Translations under genes and position numbers: made by a program | Shown: piece by piece, positions 33,417 to 42,060 of the stretch | How positions within the stretch are numbered: position 1 is the first letter of the stretch | Layout of the letters: each line of letters opens with the position of its first letter | Notes under the pieces: generated by a model | What the model was told of the DNA's origin: nothing | The model's input: only the letters and a program-made list of their open reading frames with translations | The model's database searches: none | Origin: WJMT01 sp964445575 | GTDB lineage: Bacteria; Acidobacteriota; Aminicenantia; Aminicenantales; Aminicenantaceae | Reading direction: 5' to 3' | Length of the DNA: 64,000 nt | NCBI GenBank assembly: GCA_964445575.1 | Contig: CAYULB010000003.1 | Location: 41,398 to 105,397 of the forward strand

Positions 33417-35522
33417 ATGTCTAAAAAAGTTAAGGTTTTCCTTTTAATTCTCATTGTCTCTCTCTGGATAAATCCATATCAATACGCGGATTTAGGCTCT
33501 CAAAAAAACCCTCAGGATTTTGGGGAGGCCATACAAAAATTTGAACAATATGTTGAAAAAAAGATGAAGACAGATAGGATTCCTGGGCTTTCCATAGGAT
33601 TCATGAAGGATGAGTTCACATGGGCCAAAGGATTTGGCTACTCAGACCTGGAAAACATGGTTAAAGCCAAACCTCAAAGTTCTTTTCGCATGGCTTCGGT
33701 GTCAAAAACCTTCACAGCAATAGCAGTCCTTAAGCTGGTTGAAGATGGTGAAATTGACTTGGATAAAGAAGTTCAGACTTATGTTCCCTACTTTCCTCAA
33801 AAAAAATGGCCGGTCACAGTGCGTCAGCTTCTGGGCCATCTGGGAGGAATCAGCCATTACAAAGATTATGATAAGGAAGGTCATTTCAAGCACCCAATGA
33901 ATACTGAACAGGCTGTCTCTGTATTTAAAGACTTTGAGTTGGTGGCAGAACCTGGAACAAAATACAATTATTCCAGTTATGGATTCAATCTGCTGGGAGC
34001 GGTGATTGAAGAAGCCTCTGGTCAGTCCTATGGAGAGTATATCAAAGAAATTATATTTAAACCCTTAAGAATGAATGACTCTAGAATGGACTCTCCCGTA
34101 GATATAATTCCCCATAGAGTCCGGGGATACCGCCTTATTAAGGGAGAGATTAAAAATTCCGAGTTTGTTGACATATCCAGCCGGTTTGCAGCCGGAGGAA
34201 CCCGTTCCACTGTGATTGACCTTTTGAAATACGCAAAAGGTGTTTGTGAAGATAAAATATTAAAACCAGAAACATGGGAAAAAGCTTTCCAATCTATGGC
34301 TACTGAGGAAGGTCAATCAACCTGGTATGGAATGGGATGGAGGGTGTCTCCTTTGAAAGGCCATTTTAAAGTCAGCCACAGCGGATCTCAGCCTGAAACT
34401 CGAACTCAGCTGCGTATCATTCCTACTGAAAATTTTGCAATAGTCGTAGCAGCCAATCTAGAAAAAGCAAACCTTTCACCTTATGTTAATGTTCTGTCTG
34501 AACTTATCTTAAACCAGGACTTAAACTCCAAAGCTTTTGTTAAAGACCCTTATGAACAAGCAGTTTACAACGCCCTTTCCCAAGTGTTTGACTATGGAAT
34601 CAGCAGATATGAATTCTTTGGAACCAAGGCTGCAGGAAATCAAAAGGAAATCAGTAGGTCTTTTGACTACTTCAACAAATATGCCAGAAAAAAGACTTTT
34701 CAAACAAATTTAGAAGAAGCCATAAATAAATTAAAAAACGGAATTCATTCTTCAGAAGGAAAACCCTTTATAATAATGGGCGCTCACATGGCCCACTATC
34801 TTGAAAAAGCTTACGGAAAACCCCAACTCATTAAATACCATCAATCAGGTCCCCTTTCATTTTTCTCCGACTACATCAAGCTGGCTTCTGATTATAGATT
34901 CAGAAATGAAATCATTGATTTGGCTCAAAAACTCCAGGAAGAATGGAACCGCTCTTACACAGAAGACCTCCGCACCCTTCAAATCACCACAGAAACTGAT
35001 TTCGATGCTTTGCTGAAAAAACTGAAACAAATTTCTCAAGAATCTAGTATATACCCGGACTTTTCTGAAGAAATTACAAGAGCCGCCTACTCGCTTATTC
35101 GAAACAACCAGCTTGACACTGCTATGGACCTGTTACAAAAAAGCGTTTCTGTATACACGGAGAATCCCTCGGCTCTTCTCCTGCTTGGTGAATGCTTTGT
35201 GCTTAAAAATGATGAGGAAAAATCTCTTGAATTCTATAAAAAATCCCATTCTTTAAAATCCATAAACCTTGATCATTTTTTGGCTTTTGCTGAAAAGCTA
35301 GATGATGCAGAAAAAACAGAAGAACTCCTTTTGCTCACAGACATCGCTCTAAAATTATTCCCGGAAAACGCAGAAGTCCACACAAAAGCTGGAAGGATTC
35401 ATCTCAAATACGGAGAAAAGGAACACGCCATAGAATTATTTAAAAAATCACTTAAACTTGACCCTAAACAATCCGAAGTCAAAGATATTCTAAAAAAAAT
35501 GCAAAAAAATAAAGGGAAGTAG
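33417..35522 (+). CDS. Exported class-C beta-lactamase-like serine hydrolase with TPR tail
   Basis: About 701 residues from ATG at 33417 (AAGGA site eight bases before; an in-frame ATG at 33360 would put 19 polar residues before the signal peptide). Signal peptide KVKVFLLILIVSLWINP. The serine hydrolase domain has SxxK in RMASVSKTFTAIAVLKL, the YxS/N motif in YNYSSYGFNLLGAV and a C-terminal HSGSQPETRTQLR triad region. Residues from about 500 are TPR-like (AMDLLQKSVSVYTENPSALL, AIELFKKSLKLDPKQSE). Members hydrolyse D-amino peptides or esters in the periplasm; substrate unknown. Confidence 0.9.
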   Translation: MSKKVKVFLLILIVSLWINPYQYADLGSQKNPQDFGEAIQKFEQYVEKKMKTDRIPGLSIGFMKDEFTWAKGFGYSDLENMVKAKPQSSFRMASVSKTFTAIAVLKLVEDGEIDLDKEVQTYVPYFPQKKWPVTVRQLLGHLGGISHYKDYDKEGHFKHPMNTEQAVSVFKDFELVAEPGTKYNYSSYGFNLLGAVIEEASGQSYGEYIKEIIFKPLRMNDSRMDSPVDIIPHRVRGYRLIKGEIKNSEFVDISSRFAAGGTRSTVIDLLKYAKGVCEDKILKPETWEKAFQSMATEEGQSTWYGMGWRVSPLKGHFKVSHSGSQPETRTQLRIIPTENFAIVVAANLEKANLSPYVNVLSELILNQDLNSKAFVKDPYEQAVYNALSQVFDYGISRYEFFGTKAAGNQKEISRSFDYFNKYARKKTFQTNLEEAINKLKNGIHSSEGKPFIIMGAHMAHYLEKAYGKPQLIKYHQSGPLSFFSDYIKLASDYRFRNEIIDLAQKLQEEWNRSYTEDLRTLQITTETDFDALLKKLKQISQESSIYPDFSEEITRAAYSLIRNNQLDTAMDLLQKSVSVYTENPSALLLLGECFVLKNDEEKSLEFYKKSHSLKSINLDHFLAFAEKLDDAEKTEELLLLTDIALKLFPENAEVHTKAGRIHLKYGEKEHAIELFKKSLKLDPKQSEVKDILKKMQKNKGK

Positions 35523-35527
35523 ACAGA

Positions 35528-35920
35528 ATGTTTTTTAGGCTTCTGCTTTTATTCACCTTAATCCCATTGGTTGAACTCTATATCCTGATAAAAATCGGGG
35601 GATTGATCGGTGCGCTCAATACCATCTTTATTATCGTCATAACGGGAATCATAGGAGCTTATCTTGCCCGCAGTCAGGGATTTAAAGTGATTCAAAAGAT
35701 AAATTTAGCCATGGAACAAGGCCGGACTCCTGGTCGAGAGTTACTAGAGGGACTTTTTATTCTTATTGGAGGATTCACGCTTCTCACCCCTGGGTTTATC
35801 ACAGACCTCATGGGGCTGAGCATGCTGGTTCCCCTGACTCGAAGAGGTTATATTAAAATCGCTCTAAAACTGATTCAGAACAAAATCGATACCGGCCAGT
35901 GGTTTGTACACAGGTATTAA
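35528..35920 (+). CDS. fxsA: FxsA family membrane protein
   Basis: 130 residues with four hydrophobic segments. The family signature is the N-terminal FFRLLLLFTLIPLVELYILI, the ITGIIGAYLARSQG loop and LLEGLFILIGGFTLLTPGFI with a following TD. FxsA proteins are small inner-membrane proteins, first noted for suppressing F-plasmid exclusion of phage T7 when overproduced; their normal role is unclear. It starts five bases after the serine hydrolase stop, so it shares its transcript. Confidence 0.9.
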   Translation: MFFRLLLLFTLIPLVELYILIKIGGLIGALNTIFIIVITGIIGAYLARSQGFKVIQKINLAMEQGRTPGRELLEGLFILIGGFTLLTPGFITDLMGLSMLVPLTRRGYIKIALKLIQNKIDTGQWFVHRY

Positions 35921-36009
35921 GAATAAAATTCAATGCTTCCCCAGCCGCCCCTGAATTTCATTGTGCTCTTAAAATCTTGGCGTGTGAATAATCCAGCTTG
36001 AGAAACAAT

Positions 36010-37725
36010 CTAGCTTGATTGAGGGGCTTCTAGTTCCCTGGATTTCCGATCCAATTCCGCTATTTTTTGAGATATAAGTTTCTGAATAGAGCGGGACTCT
36101 ACAAATCCAACTAATTTGTTGTCTTTAGAAACAACCGGAAGGCATTCAATGTGATTCCTTGCCATTTCCTCTTTTGCCTCAGTCATAGAGGTATCCGGAT
36201 GAACCACAGCAATCACAGGTTCCATTAAGTCATAAGCTAACAGGAACTCGTTCAGTCCTTGGAGCATAAAGGTTTTTTTCAGGTGGTCAATGGAGATAAT
36301 CCCCATCAAATGCTTCTCATGGTTTACTACGGGGTAGTATAGATTTTCATTGTTGCTGAATATTTCTAAAATGTTACTTAAACACATATTCTCATAAATT
36401 AGAGGTTGATTCTTATCCATGATATCTTTTACTTTGCTTTTTCGAATCAAATCCTCTTCAGTTATATTCAACCCTGCTTCTCCGGCTTTAACAATAGCCA
36501 TTTTAACAAAAGGCGGCCCTGTGAGCTCAAGGACAAATACAGTTGAAATGATGATGATGACAATGGCATTGCTGACTTCACCTGGAAACATATGACCTGC
36601 TAAAATCGAAAGTCCAATGGCCACTCCTGCCTGACTGAAAAGACACATTGGAAGATATTTACGGACTGATTTCGAAGCATGGGAAACACGAGCCCCCAGT
36701 GAGGAACCTGCCATTTTACCTGCAGTTCTCCCCACAAGATAGACCACTACCATTAGAATCAGAGGGACACTCATGTAACTTAGATTCAATTCTGCTCCCA
36801 CCAGAACAAAAAACAAAACATAAATAGGAGGAGTGAAACCCCTCAGAAGATTGAACATATCTTGACTTTTTCTGGGAGTCAAATTCACCACTGTAACCCC
36901 TAGAGACATGGAAGCCAGCAGAATATCAAACTCAAAAAGAAGCGCTGTCCCCAGTACCAAAAGCACAATCCCAATAGAAAAGGCAAGCACCCGGTCTTTT
37001 TCACTGTGTCTCTTTAGTATCTTGCTCAATACAAATCCAGAAAATCCCCCAATAAATACAGATCCGGCTATTTCATAAAAGGGAGAGATAAATGTTCCCA
37101 GCAAACCAGTGCTTCCATTTCCCAATATCAAACCAGCTACACTGGAGGCTACCGCAAAAAGTAAAAGAGCCAGCCCATCATCCATGGCCACAATACCAAG
37201 AATGGTAGTGGTTAACGGACCTTTAGATTTATATTCCCATATCACACTAGAGGTGGCCGCAGGTGCTGTGGCCGAAGCAATCGCCCCCAGAAGCAGGCCC
37301 AGAGCCCATGCCACTTGAGAACTTTCCAACAGCAAACTCCCAACAGTTCCTATTAAAACAGCAACCAAAACAAAAGCTGCTGTTCCTTCAAATAACAGCA
37401 CTGTGACGATCTGCTTTCCGTACTTTTGAAAGGTTTCTCTTTTTAATTCTCCTCCAATGGTAAAACCGATTAATCCCAGAGCAAAATAATTAAAAATCTG
37501 AAAAGACTCCACAACCTGTTCATTAACTATACTTGCTCCAGTCTGACCTAAAACAATCCCCACAGCGATATACCCAACTACCTGAGGGATTCGCAACTTC
37601 TGAAATAAACGCCCCCCAAAAGTCCCTCCAAATAAAGCCAATCCCAAAAGCACTAAAATGTTTAAATGGGTATGCGAAAGGCTGGATAACAAATCAATGA
37701 CCTGGTCAAACAATGTGAACTCCAT
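36010..37725 (-). CDS. CPA2-type cation:proton antiporter with CBS domains
   Basis: 571 residues from ATG at 37725 (an in-frame TTG directly precedes). About 12 membrane segments make a Kef/Nap-type exchanger: LFQKLRIPQVVGYIAVGIVLGQ, GLIGFTIGGELKRETF, a dyad-like MDDGLALLLFAVASS and SQAGVAIGLSILAGHMF. A cytoplasmic tail from about 435 carries two CBS motifs (VKDIMDKNQPLIYENM, LMEPVIAVVHPDTSMTEA) which probably bind an adenine nucleotide as a regulator, in place of the usual TrkA-N domain. It exchanges Na+ or K+ for protons. It is convergent with fxsA and has no operon partner. Confidence 0.9.
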   Translation of the reverse strand: MEFTLFDQVIDLLSSLSHTHLNILVLLGLALFGGTFGGRLFQKLRIPQVVGYIAVGIVLGQTGASIVNEQVVESFQIFNYFALGLIGFTIGGELKRETFQKYGKQIVTVLLFEGTAAFVLVAVLIGTVGSLLLESSQVAWALGLLLGAIASATAPAATSSVIWEYKSKGPLTTTILGIVAMDDGLALLLFAVASSVAGLILGNGSTGLLGTFISPFYEIAGSVFIGGFSGFVLSKILKRHSEKDRVLAFSIGIVLLVLGTALLFEFDILLASMSLGVTVVNLTPRKSQDMFNLLRGFTPPIYVLFFVLVGAELNLSYMSVPLILMVVVYLVGRTAGKMAGSSLGARVSHASKSVRKYLPMCLFSQAGVAIGLSILAGHMFPGEVSNAIVIIIISTVFVLELTGPPFVKMAIVKAGEAGLNITEEDLIRKSKVKDIMDKNQPLIYENMCLSNILEIFSNNENLYYPVVNHEKHLMGIISIDHLKKTFMLQGLNEFLLAYDLMEPVIAVVHPDTSMTEAKEEMARNHIECLPVVSKDNKLVGFVESRSIQKLISQKIAELDRKSRELEAPQSS

Positions 37726-37939
37726 CAAAGCTCGTTCTGCCCCACCGAACTGAATTCAATAAACACAAAGCCATTCTTTCACCTTTATAATGGGATTTTC
37801 CCATAAGCGGGGAATTTATCTCTTTTTATCTTTCTGAATTCTCTATAAAAAGCTTTCTTCAAGATAAGAAGTGAATACTGTTAAACTGTTTTTTACCATT
37901 TTTACAGGGAATAATCAATAAATTCTTCCCTATTGCCAG

Positions 37940-39169
37940 ATGAATCCCTATAATGAATACAGAATCATGCGAAGATTAAATCATATACTTCTTATTTTCT
38001 TGGTTCTGCTTTTTCTCCACTGTCAAACTCAAAAGACTGTTGAAGTCAAACCTGATGAAAAAGTAATATCCCAAAAACATCTTCTCAGAATCAATGAAGT
38101 CATCACTGAATCTATGGAAAACAAGGACATTCCTGGTGCCGTGGTTCTAGTAGGGAAAACAGACCGGGTTTTATTCTCTAAAACCTATGGTTACTCCCAA
38201 TTGACGCCTGTACCTCAACCCATGAAGTCTGACATGATTTTTGACCTGGCATCCCTGACCAAACCCATAGCCACAGCCACCTCTATTATGATCCTGGTGG
38301 AGAGAGGCCAGATTCATCTGAGAGAAAAAGTAAGCACTTATATTCCCGGATTCAAATCTTTTATAGATGAAAAAGGAGAGCCAGGAGAAGATGCCAGAAT
38401 ATGGCATCTTTTAACCCACACTTCAGGCCTTCCTCCCTACCTATCAAGCAGAGACATCACCCATAACTTTGGGAGCTTCTGTACCTTAGAAAACTTGATC
38501 GCTTTTATCGCCTCTCAAGATAAAACAAACCCTCCCGGTGAAGAATTTCACTACTCCTGTCTGGGATTTATCTGCCTTTCCTACATCATTAAACAAATCA
38601 CCGGACAAAATGTGGCTGAGTTTTCGAGGGAAAACATATTCATTCCTCTGGGCATGAACCACACTCTTTTTAATCCTCCTGATGAGCTAAAACACAAATG
38701 TGTTCCCACAGAAGTTACAGGACATTTGTCCCTAAAAGGACTGGTACATGACCCTCTGGCACGGCTCCTGGGGGGAATCTCAGGAAACGCTGGATTGTTT
38801 TCTACAGCTCAGGACCTGTCCTTATTTGCCCAAATGCTTTTAAATAAAGGCATCTACAGGGGAGTTAGAATCCTGAGTCCTCTGGGAGTGGAACGCATGA
38901 TTGAAATCTACAGACAGGCTTATTTTTCAGGCCGTGGGCTGGGCTGGGATTTAGATTCAGCGTATTCTTCCAGTGGAGGAGACCTTTTTGGCCCCCACTC
39001 TTTCGGCCACACCGGTTACACAGGAACTTCCCTGTGGATCGACCCTGAAACCCAGCTCTATATCATCCTTCTCACTAACCGTGTACATCCGGATGACCAA
39101 GGTTCTGTTCTCTCTCTGCGAAGCAAAATCGCCAACATCGCTGCCTCCTCCATCCTTAAGAAAAAATAA
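37940..39169 (+). CDS. Serine hydrolase (beta-lactamase family), probably exported or lipid-anchored
   Basis: 409 residues from the first ATG, or 400 from the ATG at 37967; neither has a clear ribosome site. A hydrophobic stretch (HILLIFLVLLFLHCQTQ) ends in a cysteine and may be a non-standard lipobox. The active site is SLTKPIATATSIM (SxxK) and HYSCLGFICLSYI, where the usual Tyr-Ser/Ala-Asn motif is Tyr-Ser-Cys; the third element is GHTGYTGTSLWIDP. This resembles class C beta-lactamase / esterase EstB-type proteins. It differs from the larger hydrolase at 33417 by lacking TPRs. Confidence 0.88.
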   Translation: MNPYNEYRIMRRLNHILLIFLVLLFLHCQTQKTVEVKPDEKVISQKHLLRINEVITESMENKDIPGAVVLVGKTDRVLFSKTYGYSQLTPVPQPMKSDMIFDLASLTKPIATATSIMILVERGQIHLREKVSTYIPGFKSFIDEKGEPGEDARIWHLLTHTSGLPPYLSSRDITHNFGSFCTLENLIAFIASQDKTNPPGEEFHYSCLGFICLSYIIKQITGQNVAEFSRENIFIPLGMNHTLFNPPDELKHKCVPTEVTGHLSLKGLVHDPLARLLGGISGNAGLFSTAQDLSLFAQMLLNKGIYRGVRILSPLGVERMIEIYRQAYFSGRGLGWDLDSAYSSSGGDLFGPHSFGHTGYTGTSLWIDPETQLYIILLTNRVHPDDQGSVLSLRSKIANIAASSILKKK

Positions 39170-39200
39170 CACCAGAATTGATTGAATCATCATTCACTGA

Positions 39201-39443
39201 TTAAAGGTTTCCTTTATCCTGTTTTTGCTTCTCTCAGCAGCCGCGGTAGTCTTCTTTTTGTTTCTCAGTCTAAAAATCTCTAACCATTCAATCCCTACTG
39301 ATTTTATGGTTGAAAAATCTTCCTTTTATGCTCTCAATAAAAAAGGAGAAATATTATGAAAGTTTGATAAAGAACTCGAAAATTTAGCGGAAGAAAAATC
39401 ATATAGAACACATTTTCAATGCAGGAGGGTATCATTAGTACGT
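39201..39443 (+). pseudogene. Relic of a membrane-anchored protein gene, interrupted by the dispersed repeat
   Basis: One frame reads KVSFILFLLLSAAAVVFFLF, then SLKISNHSIPTDFMVEKSSF and YALNKKGEIL, stops at TGA (39357-39359) and continues KFDKELENLAEEKSYRTHF before running into the repeat copy at 39444. If the TGA is read as a former Trp codon the phrase becomes GEILWKFDKELE, a natural-looking protein. There is no start codon in a good position. The original product is not recognised. Confidence 0.5.
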
Positions 39444-39593
39444 TCGGCTTGCCTGTAAGGTAAAAAAATGGCGATTAAAATAAAAACAAAAACATGAAAA
39501 ATATTCAAATCATTGTTCTTGGAAAAAATCTTGAATATCGCTAAAATGAAATTAATAATGAAAACATCGCCATTTTTTTATGAATAGGTCAGG
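39444..39593 (+). repeat. Partial copy of the MITE-like repeat (right part)
   Basis: Aligns with the right 140 bases of the complete element at 24148-24401, starting at the TCGGCTTGCCT block and ending TTATGAATAGGTCAGG. It contains a perfect 15-base inverted repeat: TAAAAAAATGGCGAT at 39461-39475 and ATCGCCATTTTTTTA at 39566-39580. The left end with its own terminal repeat is absent. Bases 39594-39647 between it and the next regulatory site show nothing else. Confidence 0.75.
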
Positions 39594-39647
39594 CTAATAA
39601 ATCAGCTGCAGCACTCTTATAAATAAGATTATAAATCACAGAAAAAG

Positions 39648-39699
39648 TTGACTTTTATCACGGCATTGATAAAAATGCAAAGGGATTGACTTTTTTCAC
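39648..39699 (+). promoter_or_regulatory. Duplicated TTGACTTTT(A/T)TCAC sites before the EanB-like operon
   Basis: TTGACTTTTATCAC at 39648-39661 and TTGACTTTTTTCAC at 39686-39699 are 13 of 14 identical, spaced 38 bases, and lie 36-88 bases before the start of the sulfurtransferase gene. Each could be a -35 hexamer (the first followed by an AT-rich GATAAAAAT), or the pair could be a direct-repeat operator. CTGATCA is also duplicated at 39718-39733 just before the start codon. Confidence 0.4.
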
Positions 39700-39735
39700 A
39701 AGGAGCTTTGATTTTATCTGATCATTGCTGATCAA

Positions 39736-41034
39736 ATGAAAGAGATTTTCACCAAAGAGTTATTAGACCGATTAGAGGATGAAAATCTATCTATAATCGA
39801 TGTCCGTCCGATTGATGCTTACAACGGCTGGAAGCTTCAAAAGGAATCACGGGGGGGACATATCAAAGGGGCCAGAAGTCTGCCAGCAAAATGGGCAGAT
39901 TACATTGATTGGTTCGATATAGTTAAGTCAAAAGAAATCAAACCTGAAAATGATCTGATTTTGTACGGTTACTATAAAGGGAAGGCAGAAAAAGTCGGCC
40001 GACAGTTTATAAAAGCAGGATACCATAAAATCAGTGTTTATCCCCAATTCGTGAATGAGTGGAGTGCTGATGCCCGCCTGCCCATGAAATCTCTGGCAAG
40101 ATCTTCTCATCTGGTTTCGGCCCGATGGCTCCATGATCTAATTCAGACCGGAACTGCCCCAGAGTATAATAACAATAAATATATTTTATGCCAGACCCAT
40201 TATCAAAACAGGAGAGTATATGAAGAAGGACATATTCCGGGAGCAGTTGATCTAGACACAAATTCTCTGGAATCTCCCGAGACCTGGAACCGCCGGTCCC
40301 CTGAAGAGATTAAAAAAGCGCTTGAAAATTTGGGCATCACTCATGACACCACGGTTATTCTTTATGGAAAGTTCGCATTTCCTGACAACAGAGATCCTTT
40401 TCCCGGAAGCAGTGCGGGACAACTGGGAGCTTTCCGGTGTGCCTTTATTATGATGTATGCAGGAGTTAAAGATGTTCGTGTGCTGAACGGCGGACTGCAG
40501 TCTTGGATTGATGAAGGATTTGATACCACAACCCAAGAAACAGAAAAGCAACCTGTCAAAGATTTTGGGGCAGTGATTCCATGTTGTCCTGAGCTGGCTG
40601 TGGATATTTCGGAAGCAAAGAAAATTTTAAAGTCTGAAAATAAAAATCTTGTGAGCGTACGCAGCTGGAGAGAATTTATCGGTGAAGTGAGCGGTTATCA
40701 CTATATTAAGAAAAAGGGCCGTATTCCAGGAGCAGTCTTTGGCAACTGCGGAAGCGATGCCTATCACATGGAGAATTATAGAAATCTGGACCATACTACC
40801 CGAGAATACCATGAGATAGAGAAAATGTGGGCAGAGGTAGGAATCACTCCCGAAAAACAAAATTCTTTCTACTGTGGCACCGGCTGGCGGGCAAGCGAAG
40901 CCTTTTTTAATGCTTGGTTGATGGGATGGCCTCATATATCTGTTTTTGACGGCGGCTGGTTTGAATGGAGTTTTGATGATAAAAATCCCTTTGAGACATC
41001 CGACTCGGTCTCTATCTTGACAAGACAAGGATAG
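39736..41034 (+). CDS. eanB: Three-domain rhodanese sulfurtransferase, EanB-like (anaerobic ergothioneine synthesis)
   Basis: 432 residues with three rhodanese domains: about 1-118 (IIDVRPIDAYNGW, GGHIKGARSLP), 126-265 (EEGHIPGAVDLD) and 286-413 (KKGRIPGAVFGN). Only the third has a reactive cysteine, in FYCGTGWRASEAF (C380); the loops of domains one and two (LYGYYKGKAEK, LYGKFAFPDNRD) lack it. From memory, EanB of Chlorobium limicola carries its persulfide on Cys412 in a CGTGWR loop with an essential Tyr353; here Y321 lies the same 59 residues before C380. EanB moves sulfur directly onto the imidazole C2 of trimethylhistidine (hercynine) without oxygen. The next gene, six bases on, is the matching methyltransferase. 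No good ribosome site precedes the ATG, so the start is provisional. Confidence 0.8.
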   Translation: MKEIFTKELLDRLEDENLSIIDVRPIDAYNGWKLQKESRGGHIKGARSLPAKWADYIDWFDIVKSKEIKPENDLILYGYYKGKAEKVGRQFIKAGYHKISVYPQFVNEWSADARLPMKSLARSSHLVSARWLHDLIQTGTAPEYNNNKYILCQTHYQNRRVYEEGHIPGAVDLDTNSLESPETWNRRSPEEIKKALENLGITHDTTVILYGKFAFPDNRDPFPGSSAGQLGAFRCAFIMMYAGVKDVRVLNGGLQSWIDEGFDTTTQETEKQPVKDFGAVIPCCPELAVDISEAKKILKSENKNLVSVRSWREFIGEVSGYHYIKKKGRIPGAVFGNCGSDAYHMENYRNLDHTTREYHEIEKMWAEVGITPEKQNSFYCGTGWRASEAFFNAWLMGWPHISVFDGGWFEWSFDDKNPFETSDSVSILTRQG

Positions 41035-41040
41035 ACTTTG

Positions 41041-42060
41041 ATGATGATTTTGGACCAGGAAAACTCCTTTAAGGATTCCCGAGTTCCAGTGCTCAATTTT
41101 TTACCAAAGATCGGAAAGGACAGCCTTAGAAGGGAAATTATTGCAGGCCTAACATCTCATAAGAAACACATTTCAAGCAAGTTTTTTTACGACGCAGTTG
41201 GCTCAAAACTGTTTGAAGAAATTACCAGATTGCCGGAGTATTACCTTACCCGAACCGAAAAATCAATATTACAGGAAGTTGCTCACAATACAGCCAGCAA
41301 AATGAAAGACCTGGACATTATTGAGCTGGGCAGTGGCGATTATTCAAAGATTTCTATTCTGTTTAAAGCTATGCCCTCTGAATGCATAGAGTCAGTTAAG
41401 TATATCCCGGTTGATGTAAGTCAGTCAGCTATCAAGAAATCAGCTAACACCCTATTAAACAAATTCCCTGCTTTAAAAATTCAGGGAATAGTGGCTGATT
41501 TCACCAGACAGCTTAAACTTATTCCAACCCGCACTAAGCGTCTATTCTGTTTTTTTGGAAGCACCATTGGGAATTTCAGCCAGGAGAAAGCCACACAATT
41601 TATGAATAACCTGAGTGAAGTCATGCATTCGGGGAGCGGTCTGCTTCTTGGCGTCGATATGGTTAAGAACAGAGAAATCTTGGAAAGAGCCTACAATGAC
41701 AGCAGGAATGTTACACAAGCCTTTAACCGGAATATCTTAAATGTTGTGAACAGCTTGATAGGCACAGATTTGAAACCCCAGGACTTTGAGCACGTAGCAT
41801 TTTATAACCAGGAGCATCCCCGTATTGAAATGCACCTGAAAGCTAAGAAAGATATAGAGATTTCCTGTGCCTATTTACCAAAGAAAATCATTATGAGGAA
41901 AGGAGAAACCATCCACACTGAAAACTCCTATAAATATACAAATCACTCTATCAATAAACTTGCCTCAGCTTCTGGGCTGGAAATTAAGAACAGGTTTACA
42001 GATAAAAATAATTGGTTTTCTGTAATTCAATTGTATAAAAAAGAAGAGAACTCTCCATGA
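41041..42060 (+). CDS. eanA: L-histidine N-alpha-trimethyltransferase (EgtD/EanA family)
   Basis: 339 residues from ATG 41041 (AAGGA about ten bases before; an in-frame TTG precedes). The family landmarks are all present: FFYDAVGSKLFEEITRLPEY, SAM site IIELGSGDYSKIS, YIPVDVSQSAI, FFGSTIGNFS, LLGVDMVKN, HPRIEMHL, HTENSYKYT and TDKNNWFSVIQLY. Residues that I recall as histidine ligands in mycobacterial EgtD (Tyr56, Asn166, Tyr206, Glu282, Ser284) have counterparts here at Y68, N178, Y218, E294 and S296, a constant offset of 12. It should convert histidine plus three SAM to hercynine. No EgtB or EgtC gene is nearby, which fits the oxygen-independent route. Its stop overlaps the desulfurase start by four bases. 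Confidence 0.9.
   Translation: MMILDQENSFKDSRVPVLNFLPKIGKDSLRREIIAGLTSHKKHISSKFFYDAVGSKLFEEITRLPEYYLTRTEKSILQEVAHNTASKMKDLDIIELGSGDYSKISILFKAMPSECIESVKYIPVDVSQSAIKKSANTLLNKFPALKIQGIVADFTRQLKLIPTRTKRLFCFFGSTIGNFSQEKATQFMNNLSEVMHSGSGLLLGVDMVKNREILERAYNDSRNVTQAFNRNILNVVNSLIGTDLKPQDFEHVAFYNQEHPRIEMHLKAKKDIEISCAYLPKKIIMRKGETIHTENSYKYTNHSINKLASASGLEIKNRFTDKNNWFSVIQLYKKEENSP

Noticed and set aside
37790..37804. Short palindrome TGGGA-TTTTC-CCA as a terminator
   Set aside because: The stem is only about five pairs and no T-run follows on either strand.
39736..41034. Ordinary thiosulfate sulfurtransferase
   Set aside because: Three domains rather than two, a CGTGWR loop, a matching tyrosine and direct linkage to a histidine methyltransferase favour the EanB type, although a plain sulfurtransferase is not fully excluded.
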